Assembly: GCA_023442775.1 (NCBI GenBank)
Contig: JAEZXH010000019.1
Span: forward strand, 95,488-159,487
DNA length: 64,000 nucleotides
Direction: 5' to 3'
From: Bacillota bacterium
GTDB taxonomy: Bacteria > Bacillota > Clostridia > Tissierellales > Peptoniphilaceae
The notes under the pieces were generated by a model. The model made no database searches. It was given only the letters and a program-made list of their open reading frames with translations, and had not been told where the DNA came from. Both the position numbers and the translations under genes were made by a program. Positions 1 through 7,412 of this stretch are shown here, one piece after another. Position 1 is the stretch's first letter; each line of letters begins with the position of its first letter.

Positions 1-1082
1 TCGCTGACCTTGATCTGCACCGTGTTGAGTTCTCCAAGGGCGACGGCGAAGACCTTCTCGTCGGGGATGGCGATGTCGTATTCTTGGCGACGCTTGGCGT
101 TTTGGATGGTGCGAAGCACCTCGCCGTTGAGCTTCGCCTCGATGGTCAAGGTGTCCTCGGGGTCAGGGTCGTCGACGGTGAAGCGGATGGAGAACCCGGT
201 GTTTTGGTTGCCCAGGTCCTCGTCTTCTCCCGAGATGGTGGGGGAGGCGTTGCCCCGGGAGAAGGTGAAGAGCTTCGTGTCCTGAGCGCCGTGGGGGTCG
301 GTGGCGGTGACCTTGAGGCGGTGCTCCCCTAGGGTGTAGGCCTTGGGGTTGATGGGGATGCGCCTTGTTTCTCCGCTACGCAGGACGAAGGGGCTTCCCG
401 GGCGGGGGGTGTCGTCGATGGATTCGGCGACGGTGATGGTGCCCCCGTCGGGGTCCGAGACGTTATAGACGATTTCCGTCGCCTCCGAGAGGGTGCCGAG
501 GGCGGTGGTCGTCGCGCTGATCAGCGGCGCCTGGTTCACTTCCCCGATGAACTCGTAGAAGAAGCCCCCCTTCTCCCCATTGTCGGGGAAGGCGTGGCGT
601 TCGGTGGAGGTGACTTGTTCCAGGTAGGTGCCTTTAATGATCACTTCAGAGGACTCTATAGAAACAGGACTCGCATCGCAGATGTATGCGCTCGTCACAT
701 TAAAGGACGTCCCCCCGCTAAGCGGAACCGGGATTGCAATGTTTGCACCTTCCGCATGCGAAACATAAAAGAGTGTTTCATCTTCCCCTAGCGAATAGGT
801 AGACTCACTGCTATCCACATAGAGAGAATATGTCGGTCCACTGCTGTCACGGATGCTATACCTTTTCGCCGTATTCGAATACCTTGCGCACACATAACCG
901 TATGCGTAAGATGTATACAACTCAGTCTGCGTTCCGGATAATCGGACGGTCCTGCTATTCATCGCGGTTGCATCACGATAGAGTCGCGCCGATTCAAACG
1001 CAATCTTTCTAGAAGAGCCCCTTCTTAAAATCCATTTTGTTTTTCTGCCTACTTGATACTTCCTCCACCCATACAATGCCAT
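1..1082 (-). CDS. Phage tail fibre/adhesin-like protein, C-terminus off the window
   Basis: An open reading frame runs from an ATG at 1080-1082 to the left edge without a stop, giving at least 360 residues. The start sits 3 nt after the stop of the collar-fibre gene and is preceded by an AGGAAGGGGG ribosome site. I do not recognise the N-terminal 150-190 residues. The visible C-terminal part contains repeated beta-sandwich-like stretches with motifs such as VSDPDGG, VTATDPHG and TVDDPDPEDT, which recall cadherin/Ig-like modules of surface adhesins. Its place as the last gene of the tail operon suggests a receptor-binding or fibre protein. The 5' part (about 650-1080) is clearly AT-richer than the rest, so the gene looks mosaic. 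Family assignment is inference. Confidence 0.7.
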   Translation of the reverse strand, partial: MALYGWRKYQVGRKTKWILRRGSSRKIAFESARLYRDATAMNSRTVRLSGTQTELYTSYAYGYVCARYSNTAKRYSIRDSSGPTYSLYVDSSESTYSLGEDETLFYVSHAEGANIAIPVPLSGGTSFNVTSAYICDASPVSIESSEVIIKGTYLEQVTSTERHAFPDNGEKGGFFYEFIGEVNQAPLISATTTALGTLSEATEIVYNVSDPDGGTITVAESIDDTPRPGSPFVLRSGETRRIPINPKAYTLGEHRLKVTATDPHGAQDTKLFTFSRGNASPTISGEDEDLGNQNTGFSIRFTVDDPDPEDTLTIEAKLNGEVLRTIQNAKRRQEYDIAIPDEKVFAVALGELNTVQIKVS

Positions 1083-1085
1083 GGA

Positions 1086-1778
1086 TTACCCCCTTCCTGG
1101 ATAGAGGCCGAGGCGACGGCGTTCCTCGTCCCAGACCCCTTCGTACTCTTCGCTCTCGAGAAAATCCGAGAAGGTCACGGCGAAGATATTCTGATTCATG
1201 CCGTTCGCCGTGGCCCCTTTGAGGCTCGCAAGTTCCACCTGAAGCTTCAAGATGTCCTCGGCGTTTTTCTTCACGTTCTCCTCGCTCCAGTTCTTCCCGG
1301 CGAGGCGTAAAAACTCCTCGTAGGTGACGTAGACCATCGAGGGCGGGGCGGTGACGGTGACCTCCGCCGCGTCGCCGACGATGACCACGATGCGCTGGAG
1401 CATCTCCACCGGGTGGGTGGTCTTCGCCGGGAGAAAGTCCGCCTCTTGTCCGTTGTCGCAGACCATGTAGAGAATTTCCCCGTGTTGGGGGTCCTGGGCG
1501 TAGACCCCGACCTCCCCGATGGAAAAGCCCCGCTCAAGGCTTTCGTTTTTCACATAGGCCTCGAGGGTGCTCGTGGCGTCCTTGTTGTCCGTGGCCTTGG
1601 TAATGGGGACGCTCATCCGCTCATCCTTTAAGGCGGTGGCGGCGCGCATCTCCTCCACGGTGTCAAAGTGCCCGGCCCCGAGGCCTAGCCGGGTGAAGGT
1701 GATGGTGGCCCCGTGGTGGGTGCGGTTTAAGAGGTCCGCCCCGGCCCGGGTCAAGTGCATTCTCGTCTTGTCGCTCAT
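1086..1778 (-). CDS. Phage tail-collar fibre protein
   Basis: Predicted 230 residues. The start is the ATG at 1776-1778 behind AAAGGAG; an in-frame GTG two codons upstream is less well placed. The N-terminal half (roughly residues 8-160) matches the tail-collar fibre N-terminal domain common in P2-like and PBSX-like phages: LTRAGADLLN, then FTRLGLGAGHF, then SIGEVGVYAQDP. In the family this domain attaches the fibre to the baseplate. The gene follows the gpI gene in the usual I-H order. The C-terminal 60 residues are charged and not recognised. Function is well supported by order and motif; receptor specificity cannot be read. Confidence 0.85.
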   Translation of the reverse strand: MSDKTRMHLTRAGADLLNRTHHGATITFTRLGLGAGHFDTVEEMRAATALKDERMSVPITKATDNKDATSTLEAYVKNESLERGFSIGEVGVYAQDPQHGEILYMVCDNGQEADFLPAKTTHPVEMLQRIVVIVGDAAEVTVTAPPSMVYVTYEEFLRLAGKNWSEENVKKNAEDILKLQVELASLKGATANGMNQNIFAVTFSDFLESEEYEGVWDEERRRLGLYPGRG

Positions 1779-1790
1779 AAACACTCCTTT

Positions 1791-3278
1791 CTAGGAGGTG
1801 ACCTTCCTCACCCATGAGGGGTGGAAGGCCCCGATTCGCTTGCCTTTGTAAAGGGGGAAGGTGAGGAAGACTTCCCCGAGACGGGGGGAGGGACGTTTAA
1901 GGAATTCTGTAGCCTTTATTCCCTCCTTGTTGGTGACGAGAGCCATATGAAATGCGCGCCTCCCACTGTAGCGGAATTCGTCTTGGGTGACCTCTCCGCC
2001 AAAAAATCGCCCGATGTAGACCCCTCCGCCAGGTCCAATTCTGGCTCCCTTGGGTAGATAGATGCTATAGGTGTAGGGAGAGTCCGCAACGATAGAAGGC
2101 CTCCACGTCACCGCCACTCCCTCCTTCCCCGGGGGTGGGAGGAAGAACCAGGTGGAGACCCCTGCCGCCTCCCCCCTCTCGTTCACCACGGGGACCGCCT
2201 CATACCAGCCGGCGACGGTGCGATAGAAGAGGAGGTCGGGAATCTCGACGACGGCCTTCCCGCCCACGAGGTCGAAGAGCTTCGGGGTGTAATGGCCCCG
2301 GGGACCATATCCCGAGTCGCCGTAGGGCTCGCCGAGGGGGGCGAAGGCTAAAGAGTCCTCTCTATAGCCCCACTGCTCCTCCCCGACGAGGACCCGCCCC
2401 TTCGGGTCTCTCACCATGACCTTGCCATAGGGGAGGCTACCGGGGATGGCCTCGATGGGCACCTTCACCACTTCGCAGAGCCCCTGCTCTTTCATCCACG
2501 CCATCAAGGGGAAGATGTGGGCAGAGACGTCGAAGGTGCCGTCCCAGGAGAGAACCCGGTGGGCCAGCTGGTTGTAGGTGGTGGTCTTCGTCGTTACGGG
2601 CACCGCCCCACAGACTGCGCCCCCGACAATCTCCCCAATCTCCGAGGGCATCTCGAGGAGGTGGGTCACCGTCTTTCGGAAGAAGGGCACCGCCAAGGCC
2701 ACAAGGGTGTCCGACCCTTCCCACACGCCGGAGGTAAAGGGGAGGTAGGTGTGGCGTTTGACCGAAAACCTCGCCCCGCCTGCGTAGATGTCCCCCTCCT
2801 TCTCACGTTCAAGGACCAAGGCCTCGAGCCAGGAGCGGGTGTTTTTCACGGTGTAGAGGGCGCGAAAGAACCGGGAGAAGGCCTCGTCGTCGCTGAGGCG
2901 GTCACGGGTCTTCACCTTGAAGAAGTAGGGCTTTCCCCCGTACTCAAACCACTCGGAAAGCTCCGACGTGGAAAAGACCTCGGAGAGGAAGTCTTCCACC
3001 GCCTTCGGGGTGCCCTTCTTCCGGTGGTAGCGGATGGAGGCCTTGACGATGGCCCGCTTCTTCTCGAGGGGCAACGTCTCGTCGTAAAAGTCCACGTGAA
3101 ACTGATAGGCGAGGTGGGAGAGGAGCTCCTCGTCCATGGTGTCGATGCGTCCAAAGAGAAAGAGCCTCGCCGCCTCCTCCATGGCGCGGATCACTTTTGG
3201 GGAGAGAATCTCCGCCACCTCGTAAAAGGTCCGGTCCTCCCGAAGGACTTGAGGAAGAAGACGGGTTAAGAGTTCCAT
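1791..3278 (-). CDS. Baseplate/tail protein I (P2 gpI family), long form
   Basis: Predicted 495 residues. The ATG at 3276-3278 overlaps the TGA of the baseplate J gene by one base and has a GGAGGAAG ribosome site, so I prefer it to the upstream GTG. Residues about 1-175 look like gpI: LLPQVLREDRTF, then ISLHYQFHVD-type helical text (here LLSHLAYQFHVDFYDE) and RYHRKKGTPKAVEDFL. P2 gpI is only about 180 residues, so the remaining 300 residues are an added beta-rich extension with aromatic and glycine patches. That extension may be a fibre attachment or receptor part, which is inference. The protein caps the baseplate wedge between gpJ and the fibre. Confidence 0.85.
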   Translation of the reverse strand: MELLTRLLPQVLREDRTFYEVAEILSPKVIRAMEEAARLFLFGRIDTMDEELLSHLAYQFHVDFYDETLPLEKKRAIVKASIRYHRKKGTPKAVEDFLSEVFSTSELSEWFEYGGKPYFFKVKTRDRLSDDEAFSRFFRALYTVKNTRSWLEALVLEREKEGDIYAGGARFSVKRHTYLPFTSGVWEGSDTLVALAVPFFRKTVTHLLEMPSEIGEIVGGAVCGAVPVTTKTTTYNQLAHRVLSWDGTFDVSAHIFPLMAWMKEQGLCEVVKVPIEAIPGSLPYGKVMVRDPKGRVLVGEEQWGYREDSLAFAPLGEPYGDSGYGPRGHYTPKLFDLVGGKAVVEIPDLLFYRTVAGWYEAVPVVNERGEAAGVSTWFFLPPPGKEGVAVTWRPSIVADSPYTYSIYLPKGARIGPGGGVYIGRFFGGEVTQDEFRYSGRRAFHMALVTNKEGIKATEFLKRPSPRLGEVFLTFPLYKGKRIGAFHPSWVRKVTS

Positions 3279-4399
3279 CACTCTTCCTCCATTCCTTGGT
3301 AGAGGGCCTTGGCCTCGTTCATCCGCACCACTTGGGTGTCCTTGAGGGCGGCAAAGGCCTTGTCCCCCTCAAGTTCCACCCGCTTCGCCCCCGCGTCCAC
3401 GAGAAGGGTGACGAGCTGGTCCGGGTTGTAATCTCGGCCAAGGCGAGTGGTTTGCCAGGTGACGAACTCGGAGAGGGCGGACATAATCGCCGCCTTCGTC
3501 TCGGGAAGAAAGTGCTCGTTGTTCTTCCCAATCCAATACTTCACCGTGACCCGCTTGTCCACCGCCTCGGGCTGTTTGACGCTCACGCGGTCGGTGAGGG
3601 GGCGAATGGTGCGGTCGTTGCACTTCTCCTCGATGGCTTTCAAGATCTCCCGGTTCGGGAACTCCCCGTCCTCCATGAGGGCGACGATCTGCACCTCTCC
3701 GGGATTCGGGGAGGAGACGGTGACGTCCCCAAGCCCCGGGTGGGCGGTGCGCGCCCAGTACCGATAGCTCCCGTCGGGGCCCGCGGTGGAAAACTTCTCC
3801 GCCGCCTCGTGGATGCGGTCTCGGTAGTGGTCGTCGCTCTCCCGTGGTCGGCCGCCGCTCGTCGTCGTCTCGTTCTCCACCTTCGCCACGTAGGGCACCA
3901 GGTCCACAAGGCTTGTGATGGACCCCTTCACGATGCCGTTCCCCTCCTCCCCGGGGGTGAGGGCGTGGGCCTCGATGGTTCCCGTGGTCTTGTCCTTTGA
4001 AATCTCAAGGGCCCCGCTCGTGGCGAAGAGGATGCCCTCTTTGCTCTTGACCCGGGTTCCCTCGGGGATGAGAAGGGCCTCTCCGGAGAGGACGGGGTTT
4101 TTCGTAAAGACGAGGCGACACGTCGCAGGACTTGCCCCGAGGCGCACCTCGTCAAACATGGCCCCGATGTGGTCCAAGTACTCCCCACGGGCGTAGGCCA
4201 AGAGATTCATCTGCCCCGTGTCGTTGATGAGGGCCTTGGTTTGCAAGAGCATGTGAAGAAGGCTGTCGAGGAAGAGGCCCTCGGGGCTTGCGGGGTAGAG
4301 CCGTTTTCCAAGGGCCTGCCCCAGCTCCTCTCGAGCCTTCGCCTTCTCCTTCTCTACGTCCACCTCCACGAATTCAACGGGATTCAGGGAAAAGTTCAT
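3278..4399 (-). CDS. Baseplate J-like protein
   Basis: Predicted 373 residues with typical gpJ features. There is an N-terminal helical part, a central GNGIVKGSITSLVDLVPYV segment (the GN-G/I-x-L-x-P signature of baseplate J proteins) near residues 145-170, SGGRPRESDDHYRDRI near 180, and a C-terminal RVELEGD segment. gpJ forms the edge of the contractile-tail baseplate with gpW and gpI. Its start overlaps the gp25-like gene by 26 nt and its stop overlaps the gpI start, which indicates one translationally coupled operon. Confidence 0.93.
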   Translation of the reverse strand: MNFSLNPVEFVEVDVEKEKAKAREELGQALGKRLYPASPEGLFLDSLLHMLLQTKALINDTGQMNLLAYARGEYLDHIGAMFDEVRLGASPATCRLVFTKNPVLSGEALLIPEGTRVKSKEGILFATSGALEISKDKTTGTIEAHALTPGEEGNGIVKGSITSLVDLVPYVAKVENETTTSGGRPRESDDHYRDRIHEAAEKFSTAGPDGSYRYWARTAHPGLGDVTVSSPNPGEVQIVALMEDGEFPNREILKAIEEKCNDRTIRPLTDRVSVKQPEAVDKRVTVKYWIGKNNEHFLPETKAAIMSALSEFVTWQTTRLGRDYNPDQLVTLLVDAGAKRVELEGDKAFAALKDTQVVRMNEAKALYQGMEEE

Positions 4400-4712
4400 C
4401 CTCCACCTCCTTCACGTCCAGGCGCACCTTCACATGAAACCGTCCCGAGTCACCGTCGGGGATTCCCTCGATGGACTTCACCTTCACCCGTGGCTCGTAG
4501 TCTTCCAGGGCGAAGAGCACCGCCTCGTAGAGCTTTCCCGAGTGGGTGATGGGACTGTCCAAGATGTCCGGGGAGAGGCCCAGCCGACGATTCAACGGGG
4601 CCTCCCCCACCATAGTCCGAAGCAGGGTGTAGACGCATTGACGGATGTCGGAAAATCCCGTGGCGGTGAGGTCAAACCCCACCTCTTCCCGGGTATCGAT
4701 GAGCATCTCCAT
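4374..4712 (-). CDS. Baseplate wedge protein, gpW/gp25 family
   Basis: Predicted 112 residues from the ATG at 4710-4712, which overlaps the TGA of gpU. Motifs agree with the small lysozyme-like gp25 fold of contractile tails: a conserved IRQCVYTLLRT helix, GEAPLNRRLGLSPDI, and EALFALEDYEPR-type text (here EAVLFALEDYEPRVKV). In P2 the homologue gpW joins gpJ and gpV in the baseplate. The position between U and J is the expected one for Firmicute PBSX/P2-type tails. Confidence 0.88.
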   Translation of the reverse strand: MEMLIDTREEVGFDLTATGFSDIRQCVYTLLRTMVGEAPLNRRLGLSPDILDSPITHSGKLYEAVLFALEDYEPRVKVKSIEGIPDGDSGRFHVKVRLDVKEVEDELFPESR

Positions 4713-5239
4713 CACCTTGCCCCCAACTTCTCTCGGCTCGTCTTTTGCGCCGTCGTCGTCTTCTTCTTCACGTCCACGGCGGTGACGTTTTTCTTCGTGA
4801 CTTCTCGCTTCTTCACCGTGTCCTTCTTCTCCTTCACCGTCGCCTTGTTCGTCACGTACTCCTTCAGGGCCACCTCGGCGTGAATGGCGAAGGGCCGGCC
4901 CTGGTTGTCGATGCGAAGGAGACTCTCGGAGAGCCCGGTAATGAGAAAGCGACCGCTCCCCACGGGACGGTTGCCGAGGAAAAAGGAGAGGACCTCCCCC
5001 TCGTCTCGGGCCTTGCGCAGGGGGGCCATCGCCTCCTCGGGGTTGACCCCGTCCTCCACACGCCAGGAGAGGGTGAGATTTACGTCCTTCGTCCCCTGGC
5101 CCACGAACTCCGCCACGGGTTTTCGCCCCAAGGTCTCGTGAAAGCTCACCCGGGGGTCCTCCTTCGTTGAGAGGGTCTTCAGGGTCTTCACTTGGCGGGA
5201 GCTGGAGACGAAGACCACCTCCCCGAGGTAGCCAATCAT
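4712..5239 (-). CDS. Tail protein U-like (P2 gpU family)
   Basis: Predicted 175 residues. The start is fixed by an ATGA overlap with the stop of gpV: ATG at 5237-5239, protein beginning MIGYLGEVVF. The first 125 residues resemble gpU proteins (GEVVFVSSSRQVKTLKTL, FLGNRPVGSGRF). The last 45 residues are almost entirely Lys, Thr and Val (VKKREVTKKNVTAVDVKKKT), a low-complexity basic tail probably disordered. In P2, gpU is a tail-completion protein. Other Firmicute phages place this gene between V and gp25 as here. Confidence 0.75.
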   Translation of the reverse strand: MIGYLGEVVFVSSSRQVKTLKTLSTKEDPRVSFHETLGRKPVAEFVGQGTKDVNLTLSWRVEDGVNPEEAMAPLRKARDEGEVLSFFLGNRPVGSGRFLITGLSESLLRIDNQGRPFAIHAEVALKEYVTNKATVKEKKDTVKKREVTKKNVTAVDVKKKTTTAQKTSREKLGAR

Positions 5240-5706
5240 ATGATCCCTCCCGTGCGACTGCCTGCGGCGACGTTGCCCGAGACGCTGAGGCTTCCCGAGA
5301 CGGTCATGTTCCCGGTCAAGGCCACCTCGCCGGTGATTTTCACCGGCCCCTTCAGTTCGAAACACTTGTTTTCCTCGTCGTAGCGCAGATAGAGGCGATC
5401 CCCCTCTCCCGACACCCCGAGGTGTTCCTTCTTCGGGAAGTGGGGCGGGTGGGCCTCGTCGTAATAGCTTCCGAGGACGAATCCCTCCTCCATGTCGTGG
5501 CCGTTGCCCAAGAAGGCGCAGAGCACCTGGTCCCCCACCTTTGGGAGACTCTTCGTCTCGGTGACGCCACTGGTGGCCCTCGCCGTCAATACGACGAGCT
5601 CCGCCGAGGGGAGGTCGTCGCGGTCTTCAAAGATGACCCGCACCCGGTGGGTATCGGGGAGCACTGCGCTCACCGTCCCCGCCATGAGTCCTCGCATGTT
5701 TTCCAT
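5236..5706 (-). CDS. Baseplate assembly protein V (tail spike)
   Basis: Predicted 156 residues from ATG 5704-5706, five bases after GGAGG. Residues 1-95 form the OB-fold-like gpV domain (GTVSAVLPDTHRVRVIFED, LPKVGDQVLCAFLGNGHDMEEG FVLGSYY). The C-terminal 45 residues (beginning at GPVKITGEVALTGNMTVSG) have the regular beta pattern of a trimeric spike helix. In contractile tails this protein forms the membrane-piercing tip together with gpD. It lies between D and U in the operon. Confidence 0.92.
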   Translation of the reverse strand: MENMRGLMAGTVSAVLPDTHRVRVIFEDRDDLPSAELVVLTARATSGVTETKSLPKVGDQVLCAFLGNGHDMEEGFVLGSYYDEAHPPHFPKKEHLGVSGEGDRLYLRYDEENKCFELKGPVKITGEVALTGNMTVSGSLSVSGNVAAGSRTGGII

Positions 5707-5707
5707 C

Positions 5708-7195
5708 TCAACCTCCAATCCGTCGGTAACACTTGGTAAAGGACTTGCGCATCTTCGTCACCCCGACGCAGCTCTTCCCATAACTGGCCTTGGTGGCGCC
5801 TCCGCACTCGAGGACGTGGCCCTCGTCGTAGACCAGCCCGACGTGACCCTTCGCCCACAAGACATCCCCGGGTTTTCGCTCCGAGAGGGGCACTTCTTGA
5901 AAGCCCAAGGACTTTGGGTTATTGCGAAGAGCGGCACTTGTGAGCCGACTGGGAAGGGGGCTTCCCGCCTGTTTGTAGGCCCAGGTCACAAAGCCGGAGC
6001 AATCCGCCCCGCCGCGGAAGGGGTCGGTGCCTCCCCGGGTGTAGGTCTTCCCCTTGGCGGTGAGGCCTACGTCAATGACCTTCGAGCCCGTAGCACCTGC
6101 GGGGGCTTCTCCCCCTTTTGTGGCGGTCTTCTCGTCGAGGTCGCCGCGCTTATCTCCCTTGTTGATCCGTGTACACTCTAAGTCCACGGTGTACCCCGCG
6201 TTCGTCACATGATGGGAGACACTCATGATGAGGTACTTCCCGTCAAAGGCCCCCCAGCCCTTCACGGCGATGACTTGTTTCGCCGCAATGGGGCGCAGAG
6301 GGAAGACGGAGAAGCGGGCGCGCTGAATCTTCTTGTTTTCCCCGTCGAGTTTTTGACGGGCGAGCTCCTTCGCCTCCTCCTCGGAGGCCACCTTCTTGTT
6401 GATTTTTAACGTCTTCTTGAGGGTCTTCTCCTCGGTGTCGTTTTTGACCTTGGCCTTCATGGTCTTTCCCGTCTTCGGGTCCTTGTAGGCCACCTCCGCC
6501 GCCTCGTAAGCCGAGAGGGAGGACTGGACGAACTCCCAGGAGAGAAGCTCCAAGAGGTCCCCTTCTACGATGTCTTTTCCCTTTTCCGGATAGCGGATGG
6601 TGAAGACGGGTTCGCGCTTCTCGTAGAACTGCTCCTGGGTGATGATGAGCTTTTTATCCTCCACCTTCACCTCGAAGCCCCTGTCCTCGGCAAGCTTCTT
6701 CACAAAGGCCATATCCGAGAGCTGACGCTGTTCCACGTGGTCGTAAAAGGGGGCCGCCTCGATTTCAAACACCGCCTTCATGCCGTTTCTTTTTGCAATC
6801 TCCGAGATGAGGGCGCGAAACTCGATGTGTTCCCAGGACTGGGAGCGACTCTCGGTGGAGGCCTCACTCATGAGGTGGGAGACGGCTTTAATCTTCGTCA
6901 CGTTGGGAGAACCCGAGGCGGTGATTTCGTCGACGAGAAACCGCCCGCAGGGAATTTCGTAGTCCTCCCCCTCCCCGGTGGCGTGGCGCATCTTGATCTT
7001 TGGGAAGATTTCGTCCCCTCGCTCGGGGAACCAATCGAAGAGCCAGAGCCGGTCCCGGTTCTCGAGGCTCAGTTGAATCTCCTCCCCCTCCTTATCCTGG
7101 TCCGTGTAGGAGAAGTCGAGGAGATAGGCGTCGATCTCCTTCGTGATGTCCTTGCCCTCGTAGGTGAGGAGGACTTCCGTGCGCCTCGCCTTCAT
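5708..7195 (-). CDS. Phage late control protein D fused to NlpC/P60 peptidase
   Basis: Predicted 495 residues. The start ATG overlaps the TGA of gpX (ATGA). Residues about 1-345 are gpD-like: RTEVLLTYEGKDITKEI, SYTDQDKEGEEIQLSLENRD, HVEQRQLSDMAFVKKLAEDRGFEV and the ADRGFEV-type second domain. After a linker near residue 360, residues about 370-495 form an NlpC/P60 domain with catalytic Cys in GGADCSGFVTWAYKQAG and His in KPGDVLWAKGHVGLVYD. It is therefore a baseplate hub that carries a cell-wall hydrolase. This would let the tail tip cut peptidoglycan during injection. Confidence 0.93.
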   Translation of the reverse strand: MKARRTEVLLTYEGKDITKEIDAYLLDFSYTDQDKEGEEIQLSLENRDRLWLFDWFPERGDEIFPKIKMRHATGEGEDYEIPCGRFLVDEITASGSPNVTKIKAVSHLMSEASTESRSQSWEHIEFRALISEIAKRNGMKAVFEIEAAPFYDHVEQRQLSDMAFVKKLAEDRGFEVKVEDKKLIITQEQFYEKREPVFTIRYPEKGKDIVEGDLLELLSWEFVQSSLSAYEAAEVAYKDPKTGKTMKAKVKNDTEEKTLKKTLKINKKVASEEEAKELARQKLDGENKKIQRARFSVFPLRPIAAKQVIAVKGWGAFDGKYLIMSVSHHVTNAGYTVDLECTRINKGDKRGDLDEKTATKGGEAPAGATGSKVIDVGLTAKGKTYTRGGTDPFRGGADCSGFVTWAYKQAGSPLPSRLTSAALRNNPKSLGFQEVPLSERKPGDVLWAKGHVGLVYDEGHVLECGGATKASYGKSCVGVTKMRKSFTKCYRRIGG

Positions 7196-7404
7196 GAGGT
7201 CCTCTTCCAAGGCGGAAGGGTCTCATCCATGGGCAAGGGGATGTCCGGGCAGGTGATGGGGACGTGGCCCTGGAAGAAGACGGTGGCGATGTGCTGGGGA
7301 TTTTCCTCCATGAGCTCTCGCATGTAGCGTTCTTTTCCGTAGACCTTCATGGCAATCTGGTCCCAAGTGTCCCCGGAGATGGTGTGGTAGATGTCTATTT
7401 TCAT
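7192..7404 (-). CDS. Tail protein X (LysM-like)
   Basis: Predicted 70 residues. The short protein is essentially one LysM-like fold: YHTISGDTWDQIAMKVYG at residues 5-22 is the hallmark start of gpX/LysM tail proteins. P2 gpX is of similar size and lies beside gpD. The TGA overlaps the start of gpD. It probably helps assemble the hub or contact peptidoglycan. Confidence 0.9.
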   Translation of the reverse strand: MKIDIYHTISGDTWDQIAMKVYGKERYMRELMEENPQHIATVFFQGHVPITCPDIPLPMDETLPPWKRTS

Positions 7405-7412
7405 CGGTCCTC

